Source of the DNA: Halopenitus sp041821145
GTDB taxonomy: Archaea; Halobacteriota; Halobacteria; Halobacteriales; Haloferacaceae
NCBI RefSeq assembly: GCF_041821145.1
Contig: NZ_JBGUBC010000004.1
Span: 124,001 to 188,000 of the forward strand
Direction: 5' to 3'
Length of the DNA stretch: 64,000 bases
The notes under the pieces are model-generated. The model was given only the letters and a program-made list of their open reading frames with translations. It did no database searches and was not told where the DNA came from. Made by a program: the position numbers and the translations under genes. Shown in pieces: positions 7,655 to 16,183 of this stretch (positions within the stretch are counted from its first letter, which is position 1; every line of letters begins with the position of its first letter).

Positions 7655-8065
7655 TAAACGGACTGAGGGGAGTAAGCCCCCTTCTGTTCGACTCGACATT
7701 CGGCTGAGCGTCCGCACCGTGGCCGGACTACCTAACGGTACGGACTTGCACCGGCGAGGATTCGCCGTTCCATCCCTTCCTGCCCGTCTGCAGCACGTCG
7801 CACCACACGTCCCTCACGGCGAGGCCGTTCGGGTCGGCTGCGGCACGGGTACCGTATTTCCCTCGGCGGGTTAGCTCCCTTCCCTTACGGGTCGGTTCGC
7901 ACGCCTCATCGGTCGGGGCAGGGGGTCGCGTTTCTGTTCCAGAGCCAGCCGTCTCCGGCTCCGGGCTTACACCCGGTCGCCCGTCCGGCCGGTGGGGGGA
8001 CTTTCCTCATACCGTGGACGGTGAAACCGCCCGTGGCACGGGGGTCGAGCTCCCTCTGTCCGACT
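7655..8065 (-). ncRNA. rnpB: RNase P RNA
   Basis: Read on the minus strand, the region contains the universal CR-I signature GAGGAAAGTCC (about 8000-8020) and, near the 3' end, the CR-V-type ACAGAAGGGGGCTTA (about 7672-7690). The intervening sequence is highly structured and G+C-rich. A P1 helix can be drawn between a CGGACAGAGGGAG segment near 8050-8062 and CTCCCCTCAGTCCG near 7659-7672, which sets both ends within a few bases. A TTAT box at 8087-8090 lies about 25 bases before the 5' end. The length, about 410 nt, suits haloarchaeal RNase P RNAs. It is the ribozyme that matures tRNA 5' ends. The exact termini are estimates. Confidence 0.93.
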
Positions 8066-8227
8066 GTTGGTAGGTGATCGTGCGGCATAAGGATTCCGTC
8101 GCGATCCGCCGTCGTCTCCGATCGAATACCGATCGAATCCGATGGCGGCGACAGGATCCCTATCGGTCGACCAGTTGATCTGGTACCGTGGAACACCGTT
8201 ATCCTGCTGGAGTTCGATCGGATCGAT

Positions 8228-9823
8228 ATGACCGGTCCGAGTGCAGAAGCTGACCGGTCCGAATCGAAGAGCGCCCCGATCGTGAACGGAAGCGGCTCCA
8301 AACGTTCGGAACCGTCCGGCCGTCAACGTGCCTCCAGGGGTCTTGCGGTCGGTGCAGCGTGGATTGCGGGACTCTTCGCTGTCGAGCCGCTGGTCGGCCA
8401 GTTCGTTCCAGTCGCCGTCGCGGAGGGGATCATCATCCGATCGCCAGGGTGGCTTTCGACCCTCGCAGTGAGTCTCCTCGGATTTGGTGCCAAGCCGGTA
8501 TTGGTTGGCGGAGTGCTCGTTGCGCTCCTGCTCGCGAGTGCGATCGCACGCCTCGTCTGGCCGCATCTACCGTTCGGCACGTCCGCCGCGGTCACCATCG
8601 GCGCGGGCGTGACAGCCGTCTTCTTTCTTGCGGTCGGCACGGGCGTCTCGGTGGGCTTCTTCCCCGCGGTTGCGGTGACGATCGCGTTGCCGTCTCTGGT
8701 TGCTCTCGCGTTCCGGAGAGTGCCCAACTCGTCCGATCGCCGCCGATTCCTCCGCCGGCTCGGGTCCGTGGGAGTCCTCGGAACGGCCTCGGTCGCCGGT
8801 CTTCGATGGCTCTTTGCTCGGCTCGCCGGTGGGTCAGACCGATTCACCGGCGGGTCGGAAAGCGAACGAGTTCGAGAACCCCTGGCGCGGCCGACCTCGC
8901 TGCCGGCGGGTGACCCGGCGTTCGACTTCGACGGGATGCCGGCGGCCGTCACCTCGCCAGCGGACCACTACGTCATCGACATCAACGTCGATCCGCCCAC
9001 GATCGATCCGGAGACGTGGGCGCTCGATATCGTGGGCGCCGTCGAGCGGTCGTACTCGTTGAGTTACGACGAGTTGCTCGAACACGACGCCGCCGTCGAT
9101 CGAACCGTAACGCTCGTGTGTATCTCGAATCCGGTCGGTGGCGATCTGATCGGAACGGGACACTGGACTGGAGTCCCGCTTTCGGAACTCGTAGCAGCAG
9201 CCGAACCGACCGCGGAGGCCGTCGACGTCGTGACCCACGCTGCGGACGGATACAGCGAGGCGATCCCGATCGAGCGCATCGAGCGTGAGGACGTGATGAT
9301 CGCCTACGGGATGGGTGATCGAACCCTCGCGACTGAACACGGCTTCCCGGCCCGGTTGATCGTCCCGGGACGATACGGGATGAAGATGACCAAGTGGATC
9401 GATCGCATCGAGATCGCCCCCGCGGACCACGAGGCCTACTGGGAGGCTCGAAACTGGGACGAGGAGGCGATCGTCAACACCACCTCCTACGTTCGCGGCG
9501 CGACACGTGAGGGGGATACCGTGATCGTCGGCGGCGTCGCATTCGGTGGCCTCGAGACCGGTGTCGAGGAGATCGCTACCGTCGAGGTCAGCGTCGATGG
9601 GGGCGAGACGTGGAGCGAGGCCGAGTTGGAACCGCAACTCGACGCCCACGCGTGGCGTCGGTGGCGTCACGAGTTCGAGGCCCCGAATCGAGGCGAATTT
9701 CAGGTCGTCACACGAGCGATCCGGAAGGACGGAACCGTCCAGACCGACGAGGAGTCGAGTCCTCGGCCGAGCGGCGCGACGGGATGGCATCACGAGACGA
9801 TCGCGGTCCCCGAGCGTCGCTGA
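8228..9823 (+). CDS. Membrane-anchored sulfite-oxidase-fold molybdopterin oxidoreductase
   Basis: A protein of 531 residues. Residues of about 38-162 hold hydrophobic segments forming roughly four membrane helices. These are followed by a Tat-like stretch (SSDRRRFLRRLGSVGVLG) and another hydrophobic helix near residue 190. From about residue 235 the sulfite-oxidase molybdopterin fold is evident (TWALDIVGAVERSYSLSYDE), with the molybdenum-ligand Cys in LVCISNPVGGDLIG near residue 297 and the PARLIVPGRYGMKMTKWI motif. A C-terminal dimerisation-like domain follows (VEVSVDGGETWSEAEL). The catalytic part probably faces outside. The substrate is unknown; sulfite, sulfoxide or another oxyanion are possibilities. 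Confidence 0.88.
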   Translation: MTGPSAEADRSESKSAPIVNGSGSKRSEPSGRQRASRGLAVGAAWIAGLFAVEPLVGQFVPVAVAEGIIIRSPGWLSTLAVSLLGFGAKPVLVGGVLVALLLASAIARLVWPHLPFGTSAAVTIGAGVTAVFFLAVGTGVSVGFFPAVAVTIALPSLVALAFRRVPNSSDRRRFLRRLGSVGVLGTASVAGLRWLFARLAGGSDRFTGGSESERVREPLARPTSLPAGDPAFDFDGMPAAVTSPADHYVIDINVDPPTIDPETWALDIVGAVERSYSLSYDELLEHDAAVDRTVTLVCISNPVGGDLIGTGHWTGVPLSELVAAAEPTAEAVDVVTHAADGYSEAIPIERIEREDVMIAYGMGDRTLATEHGFPARLIVPGRYGMKMTKWIDRIEIAPADHEAYWEARNWDEEAIVNTTSYVRGATREGDTVIVGGVAFGGLETGVEEIATVEVSVDGGETWSEAELEPQLDAHAWRRWRHEFEAPNRGEFQVVTRAIRKDGTVQTDEESSPRPSGATGWHHETIAVPERR

Positions 9824-9946
9824 TCTAACCGGTTCCGGCCCGCGTGAATCGGACCGGTTTCGACGCGATCGGATCGTCGACATATTGGTCCCGCGAGGAC
9901 GTCGATAAGAAGGCTTATTCGGCATGCAGCCGGACCCCGCAGACAT

Positions 9947-10852
9947 ATGGTAGCGATCGAGGTACCGGAGGTCGACTACACCGATTACACCAACCGCCAG
10001 CTGATCGCGGTTCCACTTGCGATCCTGGCGCTGGCACTTTTGATACTCGGCGGGTGGTACCTCACGACGGGCGCCCCCGCGGATCTCGGGGTCGAATTCA
10101 CCGGCGGTGCGGAGTTACGGCTGTCGGCGGACGATGTCGGCAGCGACGCGGCTGACGCCCGACTCGAGGATGCCTTCTCGATTGAGCCCTCCTCGATCCA
10201 GTACGTCCCCGGCGATGAGACCTACGTCGTGACGTTCCGACCGGACGCCCTTCCCGAGGACCCTGAGGAGGGTAGCGACTTCGGATCGATCGCCGAGGAG
10301 GCGCGCGCGGCCGGCTTCACGGTCGAGGGCCAGGACATCGTCTCGGCGAGCTTCGGGAGCGGCGTCCAAACCCAGGCACTCGGGGCAGTCCTCGTCGCGT
10401 TCCTCGGCATGAGCGTCCTCGTCTTCGCGATGTTCCGCACGTTCATCCCCTCCATCGCCGTCGTCGTCTCGGCCTTCTCGGACATCGTGATCCCCGTGGC
10501 CGTCATGAACCTTCTCGGGATCGAGATGACGCTTGGAACCGTGGCGGCGCTTTTGATGATCATCGGGTACTCCGTCGACTCCGACATCCTGTTGAACAAC
10601 TCCGTGTTGCGCAGAACGGGTGGGTTCTACGAATCCGTCCAGCGGGCGATGCGCACCGGTGTCACGATGACGATCACCTCCATCGCCGCGATGATCGTGA
10701 TGAGCATCGTCGCGGCGATCTTCGGGATCGACCTGCTTCGTGACATCGGGATCATCCTCGCGGTCGGGCTGTGTGCCGACCTGATGAACACGTATCTGCT
10801 CAACGTCTCGCTGCTTCGATGGTACAAATTCGAGGGGGTGACGGATCGATGA
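9947..10852 (+). CDS. secF: Protein-export membrane protein SecF
   Basis: A protein of 301 residues. One N-terminal membrane helix (LIAVPLAILALALLILGGWYL) is followed by the conserved LGVEFTGGAELRLS motif, an extracytoplasmic domain, and five C-terminal membrane helices containing FSDIVIPVAVMNLLGIEMTLGTVAALLMIIGYSVDSDILL. SecF partners SecD and uses the membrane gradient to assist Sec-dependent export. Haloarchaea encode secF before secD, as here. The 3' end overlaps the secD start by ATGA. A GCTTATTC box about 30 bases upstream supports the ATG at 9947. Confidence 0.96.
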   Translation: MVAIEVPEVDYTDYTNRQLIAVPLAILALALLILGGWYLTTGAPADLGVEFTGGAELRLSADDVGSDAADARLEDAFSIEPSSIQYVPGDETYVVTFRPDALPEDPEEGSDFGSIAEEARAAGFTVEGQDIVSASFGSGVQTQALGAVLVAFLGMSVLVFAMFRTFIPSIAVVVSAFSDIVIPVAVMNLLGIEMTLGTVAALLMIIGYSVDSDILLNNSVLRRTGGFYESVQRAMRTGVTMTITSIAAMIVMSIVAAIFGIDLLRDIGIILAVGLCADLMNTYLLNVSLLRWYKFEGVTDR

Positions 10853-12489
10853 TCGACGCCGTGAAGAAACACTGGCGAGTGGGACTGCTCGTCGTCGTCC
10901 TCCTCGCGTCGACGGTCGTCCTGTTCGCCCCGCAGTTCGCCCCCGACGCCGGCGCGGAGGGGGTCGCCGACGGCGAGGAGGCCGCCGGGGGGTTGACGAA
11001 CCTCCAGTTCGGTCTCGATCTCGACGGTGGAACCCGGATCCGTGCGCCACTCGTCGGCTACACCGCGATGGAGGTTCCCTTCGACGGAGCGGCGCCGGCG
11101 ACGGTCGCCAGCGAGGTCGCGGACGAACTTCCCGAAACGACGAGCAGTGACGTCAACGCCGAACTCCGGACCCAGGAGGAGGGCGGAAGCGGTCAGGTGG
11201 AAGTCACCGACCCCGACGTGAGCGAGGCGCAGTTTGAGTCGGCACTTTCGGCCGCCGGGTACACCCACGACGGGATCCGGCCGGGCGTCACCGACGAGAC
11301 TCGCGAGGCCACGATCAACGTCATCGAGGGGAAGATCAACGAGGCAGGGCTCTCGGGCGGCAGTGTCCGGGAGATCGTCGACGCCTCCGGTCGATCGTAC
11401 GTGCTGGTCGAGGTCCCCGGTGAGGACATCGAGGACGTCAAGAGTCTGCTGGCGGAGCGGGGCACCGTCCGGATCGACATCTTCGTGCCGAACGATTCGG
11501 GCGGAACGGTCGAGCGGGGCGTGTTGACCCAGGAGGACTTCGAGAACATCGGCACCGCAACCCGCAGCGACCGGGGCGGGTCCTACGTTCCGGTCTCCGT
11601 GGTCGACGACGCACCGGAGGGCGAGGAGTCGCCCGCCGAACGCCTCCAGCGGAGCGTTCGAGAGGCCAATCAGGCCGCCGGAAATCCGAACACCGACGGG
11701 TGGACATGTGCGGAATCACCGGCCGAACGCGACAAGTGCGCGGACGATTACACCCAAAGCGAGGAGCCGCGTCTCCTGCTCGTCGTCGACGACGAGGTCG
11801 TCAACTCCTTTGGAATGGATGGCAGTCTACTCAACCCGATGGTTTCGGGCACCTGGGTGAATGACCCCGGATTCCGCCTGACGACCGGCGCCGGAGAGGG
11901 CTCCTTCGAGCGCGCCCAGCAGATATCGATCAACCTGCGTGCCGGTGCGCTCCCGGCCGAGCTTGGCGATGGCTCCTCCTCGTACATCTCGCCGACTCAG
12001 GGTGAGCAGTTCAAGTTCTACTCGCTCATTACGGGCGTTCTCTCCGTGTTCGCCGTCGCCGGGATGGTCTTTTTGCGTTATCGCGAACCGAAAGTCGCGC
12101 TGCCGATGACGGTGACGGCACTCTCGGAGGTCTATGCGCTCCTCGGGTTCGCCGCGCTCGTCGCATATCCACTCGATCTGGCCGTGATCGCCGGGTTCAT
12201 CGCCGTGGTCGGGACGGGCGTCGACGACCTCGTCATCATCGCCGACGAGGTGATGAGCGAGGGCGAGGTCCACTCGAAGAAGGTCTTCAACTCGCGGTTC
12301 CGACGGGCCTTCTGGGTGATCGGCGCCGCCGCGGCGACGACGATCATCGCGATGTCGCCGCTTATGGTGTTGAGTCTCGGCGATCTGTCCGGATTCGCCA
12401 TCTTCACCATCCTCGGCGTGCTCATCGGCGTGTTGATCACCCGGCCGGCCTACGGCGACATCCTCCGGTCGCTTCTGACCGAGCGGTGA
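10849..12489 (+). CDS. secD: Protein-export membrane protein SecD
   Basis: A protein of 546 residues. An N-terminal membrane helix is followed by LQFGLDLDGGTRIRAPL, the SecD hallmark, a large extracytoplasmic region with acidic insertions, and a C-terminal six-helix RND-type half. That half includes LPMTVTALSEVYALLGFAA and AVVGTGVDDLVIIADEVM. The start ATG overlaps the secF stop in an ATGA, and GAGGGGGTGA about 10 bases upstream gives a good Shine-Dalgarno for an internal operon gene. SecD and SecF together assist late steps of protein export. Confidence 0.96.
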   Translation: MIDAVKKHWRVGLLVVVLLASTVVLFAPQFAPDAGAEGVADGEEAAGGLTNLQFGLDLDGGTRIRAPLVGYTAMEVPFDGAAPATVASEVADELPETTSSDVNAELRTQEEGGSGQVEVTDPDVSEAQFESALSAAGYTHDGIRPGVTDETREATINVIEGKINEAGLSGGSVREIVDASGRSYVLVEVPGEDIEDVKSLLAERGTVRIDIFVPNDSGGTVERGVLTQEDFENIGTATRSDRGGSYVPVSVVDDAPEGEESPAERLQRSVREANQAAGNPNTDGWTCAESPAERDKCADDYTQSEEPRLLLVVDDEVVNSFGMDGSLLNPMVSGTWVNDPGFRLTTGAGEGSFERAQQISINLRAGALPAELGDGSSSYISPTQGEQFKFYSLITGVLSVFAVAGMVFLRYREPKVALPMTVTALSEVYALLGFAALVAYPLDLAVIAGFIAVVGTGVDDLVIIADEVMSEGEVHSKKVFNSRFRRAFWVIGAAAATTIIAMSPLMVLSLGDLSGFAIFTILGVLIGVLITRPAYGDILRSLLTER

Positions 12490-12564
12490 CGGCGACGGTC
12501 CTGGATCGGGTGTGGTGACGAGTTAACGATTCGTCCGTCCGTTCGCGTCTGGTGGTCGTTCGTC

Positions 12565-13311
12565 TTAGCCCGAAAACTCGCTCAGTCCCGATTGTTCACG
12601 CTCCGCAAGGACTCGTTTACAGGTCGCCCACGTACGGCGTGCACATGCGGGAACGTCTCCCGTCTCGGCGACGTACGTTTCGAGGAACGCGCGCGTATCG
12701 GGATCGCTCGGGTAGCCGCTGCCGACCGTCCCGCGATCGGGATGTGCCGCGTCGATCGCCGCCACCCGTCGATCGCGTTCGACCTTTGCGAGGATCGAGG
12801 CGCTTCCAACGACCGGGTCGTCCTCGTCGGCACCGTGACGGGCGCGGATCTCGATCGCCGGAATCGGATCGCTCGATCCGGAACCCTCGTGGAGATGCTC
12901 TCCGCCCGGTTCCTCGTGGAGACGTTCCTCGACCGCCCCCTCGAGTCGCCGGGCGAACCGTTCCTCGGAGACGTCACCCGCATCGACGACTAGCCGGATC
13001 GGCTCGTTCTCCCGCTCGGAACGGTCGACCGATGCGAGAACGTCCGCGATAGCCCGCGCCTGCACGGCGACGGTGAGCGTGTTCATGTCGGTCGTCGGAT
13101 CGTCTATCTCGGCCGGCTCGACCGCGCCGAGGCCGACGGCTATCGCGGAATCCGAACGAAGACGTGCGGCGAGTTCCTCGCGGCGGTCGGCCGTGAGCCG
13201 CTTTGAGTCGTCGATTCCATCGGGTAATCGGTCCGGATCGGCACGGACGGCGGCGGCGATCATCGGCCCGAGAACGGGCCCCTTTCCAGCCTCGTCGGCG
13301 CCGATGTACAT
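12565..13311 (-). CDS. rnhB: Ribonuclease HII
   Basis: A protein of 248 residues. It starts MYIGADEAGKGPVLGPM, the RNase HII signature with catalytic Asp and Glu. Further acidic residues lie in GIDDSKRLTADRREEL and LVVDAGDVSEERF, and the conserved VVGSASILAKVERDRRV and GSGYPSDPDTRAFLE segments follow. It removes RNA primers and misincorporated ribonucleotides from DNA. An acidic insertion (about residues 130-150) is typical of halophilic versions. The ATG at 13311 places the active-site motif at the N-terminus. It lies on the same strand as the NAD kinase gene, 83 bases downstream of its stop. Confidence 0.95.
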   Translation of the reverse strand: MYIGADEAGKGPVLGPMIAAAVRADPDRLPDGIDDSKRLTADRREELAARLRSDSAIAVGLGAVEPAEIDDPTTDMNTLTVAVQARAIADVLASVDRSERENEPIRLVVDAGDVSEERFARRLEGAVEERLHEEPGGEHLHEGSGSSDPIPAIEIRARHGADEDDPVVGSASILAKVERDRRVAAIDAAHPDRGTVGSGYPSDPDTRAFLETYVAETGDVPACARRTWATCKRVLAEREQSGLSEFSG

Positions 13312-13394
13312 TACGCCGCTCGATCGATCGCGAGGGACAAAGACGTTGCCGGTCGTGTCCGATATCTCGCCGGGAGCCGGGACTTCCCGGATCG

Positions 13395-14216
13395 TTAGCT
13401 CAGCTTTCCGAGGGCCTCGAAGAAGTCGGACTGGGGCCCGGCGATCCGCATCGGGGTGGCAGACCGCGAGATCGTGATCTCGGCCGGTCCCTCGATCTCG
13501 TGCGGTTCGCGTCCGTCGCTCGTGATGATCGCGGGGCCGGCTCCGGTCACTGAGACGGTCACCTCGGTATCGAGATCGACGGCGAACGGCGGCATTCCAT
13601 CGCGTGCACACATCTCGTTTACGATCGCGATCTCGAGATCGGGATGAACGATCGGCCCGCCCTCGGAGAGGTTGTAGGCCGTCGAGCCGGTCGGAGTCGC
13701 GACGAGCACGCCGTCGGCGTGGCTCCCGGTGTATATGGAACCGTCGACGCGAACCTCGTAGTCGACCCCACCGCCGTGTCCACGCCGTTCGCCCTGGATC
13801 ACGATCTCGTTTGCCGCCGGATTCGACTCCCAGCCGTCGACCTGCGCCACGAGTCGCGGCGCTTCTCGGACCGAGAGGTCGTTTGCTCGGATTCCCTCGA
13901 CTGCCGAGAGAACCGCCGATTCGGCGTTCTCGGGGGACACGGCGTTGAGAAAGCCGACCTCGCCGAGGTTCACACCGATGATCGGCGTCCCGTCGGCGTT
14001 GCGGGCGGCAAACAGGAGCGTTCCGTCGCCGCCGATCGCCACGACGAGATCACAGTCGTCGAACGTCTCGATCGGAGCACCCTCCAGATCGAGTGCCGCG
14101 GCGGTCGACTCGTCGATCCGGACCGCGACGTCCCGGTCGCCAAGCGCGTGTCGGAGTTCGTCCGCGAGCGAGGCGGCCCGGGGATTTCCCCGTTGTGCGA
14201 CGATGCCGGTCTGCAT
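13395..14216 (-). CDS. NAD(+) kinase (ATP-NAD kinase)
   Basis: A protein of 273 residues. It shows the family landmarks in order: VVAIGGDGTLLFAARN (GGDGT motif), IIGVNLGEVGFLNAVSPE, the NEIVIQGERRGHGGG region, and SIYTGSHADGVLVATPTGSTAYNLSEGGPIVHP. It phosphorylates NAD to NADP. The ATG at 14216 (MQTGIVAQRG) is preferred over an upstream codon because the Rossmann-like fold begins immediately. The intergenic stretch to 14345 is divergent and should hold promoters for both this gene and the RecA-like ATPase. Confidence 0.93.
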   Translation of the reverse strand: MQTGIVAQRGNPRAASLADELRHALGDRDVAVRIDESTAAALDLEGAPIETFDDCDLVVAIGGDGTLLFAARNADGTPIIGVNLGEVGFLNAVSPENAESAVLSAVEGIRANDLSVREAPRLVAQVDGWESNPAANEIVIQGERRGHGGGVDYEVRVDGSIYTGSHADGVLVATPTGSTAYNLSEGGPIVHPDLEIAIVNEMCARDGMPPFAVDLDTEVTVSVTGAGPAIITSDGREPHEIEGPAEITISRSATPMRIAGPQSDFFEALGKLS

Positions 14217-14344
14217 ACCGGGTGGTGTGTCGCCGCCGAGAAAAACCACACGTAAAGTTTCAAGCCCTCGCCGACACAGTATTTGAATGTGACACGCCGA
14301 TCGACCCGAGGAGGGATGCGGGCGAGCGAGTCACGGGGACTGCC

Positions 14345-15649
14345 ATGAGTGACGACGAGGAGGACTGGTTCGAGCAGGCCCGCCGCGAGTTCGATCGCTC
14401 CGAGGAGTCGGACGACCACGACGCGGAGGAGGACGCCGAGGAGGACACCGGAGAAGGGGAGGACGCCGAGGAGGACACCGGAGAAGTGGAGGATGCCGAG
14501 GAGGACTTCGGCGAGGTGGAGGACATCGGGCATACCGACGAGGACTCCCGCGATGTCGACGGATCGGATGCGGAGTCGACCCCATCGGACGAGGAGACGG
14601 AACGGGACGTCACCGACCACGAACCCGACGAGGAGACGGACGACTCCGACGCGTTCGGGTTCACCTCCTTCGAGGACGAGGAGGACACCGATGGTCGCGA
14701 CGAGGAGGATGAGACGGGCGATGGATTCGACGACGCCTTCGAGCGCGGCGGCGCGGAGGAGGGTGCAGCGTTCGAGCCTGGCGATGAGAGGGACTCCATG
14801 GCCCCCGATTTCGCCGAATCGAACGAATTTGATGCCGGAGGTGGTGGCGAATCGGAATTCGGGTTCGGTTCGTTCGGCGGCGACGAGGCGGAAGGCGGAC
14901 CCGGCGCTCCCAGCGACGGACCCGACTTCGACGAGGAGGAGTTCGACTCGGATCTCGACCGTATCGACGTCGGGATCGAGGGGCTCGACGAGATGATCCT
15001 TGGCGGCGTTCCGCGACGGTCGCTGATGACCACGATCGGATCGGCAGGGACCGGAAAGACGACGTTTGCACTACAGTTTCTCACTAAGGCTCTCTCTCAG
15101 GACGAACGAGCGGTGTATATCACCTTAGAGGAGAGCCACGAGGCGATCCTCTCGACGGCCGAGGAGAAGGGCTGGCCGTTTCGCCAGTACGAATCCGACG
15201 GACTGCTTGCCGTGGTCTCGATCGACCCGATCGAGATGGCCAACTCGCTCGATTCGATCGGTAACGAACTCGCCCGGCTCATCGGGGAGTTCGGTGCCGA
15301 GCGGTTGGTACTCGATTCGGTCTCACTGCTCGAGATGATGTATGACCATCCGTCGAAACGTCGATCGGAGATCTTCGAGTTCACGCGATCGCTAAAGGAG
15401 GCCGGCGTGACGACGATGTTGACCTCCGAGGCCAGCGAGTCGAACCCCTACGCCTCCCGTCACGGAATCGTTGAGTATCTCACTGACGCCGTGTTCATCC
15501 TCCAATACGTGCGTCCTTCGGACTTTCGGGAAACGCGACTGGCGATCGAGATCCAGAAGATCCGAAACGCCAACCACTCGCGTGAGACGAAACCCTTCGA
15601 GATCACGAACGAGGGGATCTCGGTGTATCGACGCGCGAATATCTTCTGA
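14345..15649 (+). CDS. KaiC/RAD55-family ATPase with acidic repeat N-terminus
   Basis: A protein of 434 residues. The first 195 residues are a highly acidic, disordered-looking region that includes three 10-residue repeats near residues 29-58. The rest is a single KaiC-type ATPase domain: RIDVGIEGLDEMILGGVPRR, the Walker A GSAGTGKTTFA, VYITLEESHEAIL, a Walker B region near AERLVLDSVSLLEMM, and ETKPFEITNEGISVYRRANIF at the end. Haloarchaeal relatives are often annotated as RAD55 ATPase or HTR-like and are suspected signalling proteins. The target is unknown. The ATG at 14345 is supported by MSDDEEDWFEQARREF and by the absence of family-like sequence upstream. Confidence 0.85.
   Translation: MSDDEEDWFEQARREFDRSEESDDHDAEEDAEEDTGEGEDAEEDTGEVEDAEEDFGEVEDIGHTDEDSRDVDGSDAESTPSDEETERDVTDHEPDEETDDSDAFGFTSFEDEEDTDGRDEEDETGDGFDDAFERGGAEEGAAFEPGDERDSMAPDFAESNEFDAGGGGESEFGFGSFGGDEAEGGPGAPSDGPDFDEEEFDSDLDRIDVGIEGLDEMILGGVPRRSLMTTIGSAGTGKTTFALQFLTKALSQDERAVYITLEESHEAILSTAEEKGWPFRQYESDGLLAVVSIDPIEMANSLDSIGNELARLIGEFGAERLVLDSVSLLEMMYDHPSKRRSEIFEFTRSLKEAGVTTMLTSEASESNPYASRHGIVEYLTDAVFILQYVRPSDFRETRLAIEIQKIRNANHSRETKPFEITNEGISVYRRANIF
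14429..14518 (+). repeat. Three 30-bp tandem repeats inside the KaiC-like gene
   Basis: Units 14429-14458, 14459-14488 and 14489-14518 are near-identical, each encoding E-D-A-E-E-D-(T/F)-G-E-(G/V). A partial fourth begins at 14519. The period is a multiple of three, so copy-number change would preserve the frame. Confidence 0.85.
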
Positions 15650-15658
15650 GCGGACCGA

Positions 15659-16072
15659 CTACCGGACTACGGTGACCGGAATCTCCGCCCTGCGGACGAC
15701 GCCTTCCGCGACGCTGCCGAGGAGAACACGCGAGATGCCGGTCCGACCCTGGCTACCGATCACGATCTGATCGAAGTCGTTGGCAGTCTCCAGGATCGTA
15801 TAGGCCGGTCTGCCGACTTCGATCCGCGTATCGACGTCTCGATCGACACGATCGGCCGTCTCCGAAAGCAGCGTCTCGGCGTTCCGTTCGGCGTTCTCGT
15901 ACCAGTTCTCTGCGAGTCCCGAGACGGCCATCTCGGCGCCCGAGACCGACCGTGCCGGGTTGATCACGTGCAACAGCGTGATCTCAGCGTCGGGCCACTC
16001 GTCTGCGGCAAACTGAACCGCCCGTTCGGACTTCTCCGACCCGTCGACGGGAACTAGGATCCGTTTCGCCAT
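15659..16072 (-). CDS. Universal stress protein, UspA family
   Basis: A protein of 137 residues with the complete UspA fold. It starts MAKRILVPVDGSEKSERAV and ends with FDQIVIGSQGRTGISRVLLGSVAEGVVRRAEIPV, containing the G-x2-G-x9-G(S/T) ATP-binding pattern of the ATP-binding subgroup. Such proteins are soluble stress regulators. The ATG at 16072 is the natural start of the fold. It converges on the KaiC-like gene, with 9 bases between the two stops. Confidence 0.92.
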   Translation of the reverse strand: MAKRILVPVDGSEKSERAVQFAADEWPDAEITLLHVINPARSVSGAEMAVSGLAENWYENAERNAETLLSETADRVDRDVDTRIEVGRPAYTILETANDFDQIVIGSQGRTGISRVLLGSVAEGVVRRAEIPVTVVR

Positions 16073-16183
16073 GATCGATCGTTCGATCGACTGGTGTATA
16101 AAACCGGTGGCAGATCGGAGTCGCCCGCCGCTCGATCGGCGAGGCCTCATCGCGTTTATTACCCGCACGGCCGTCCAGTCGGT

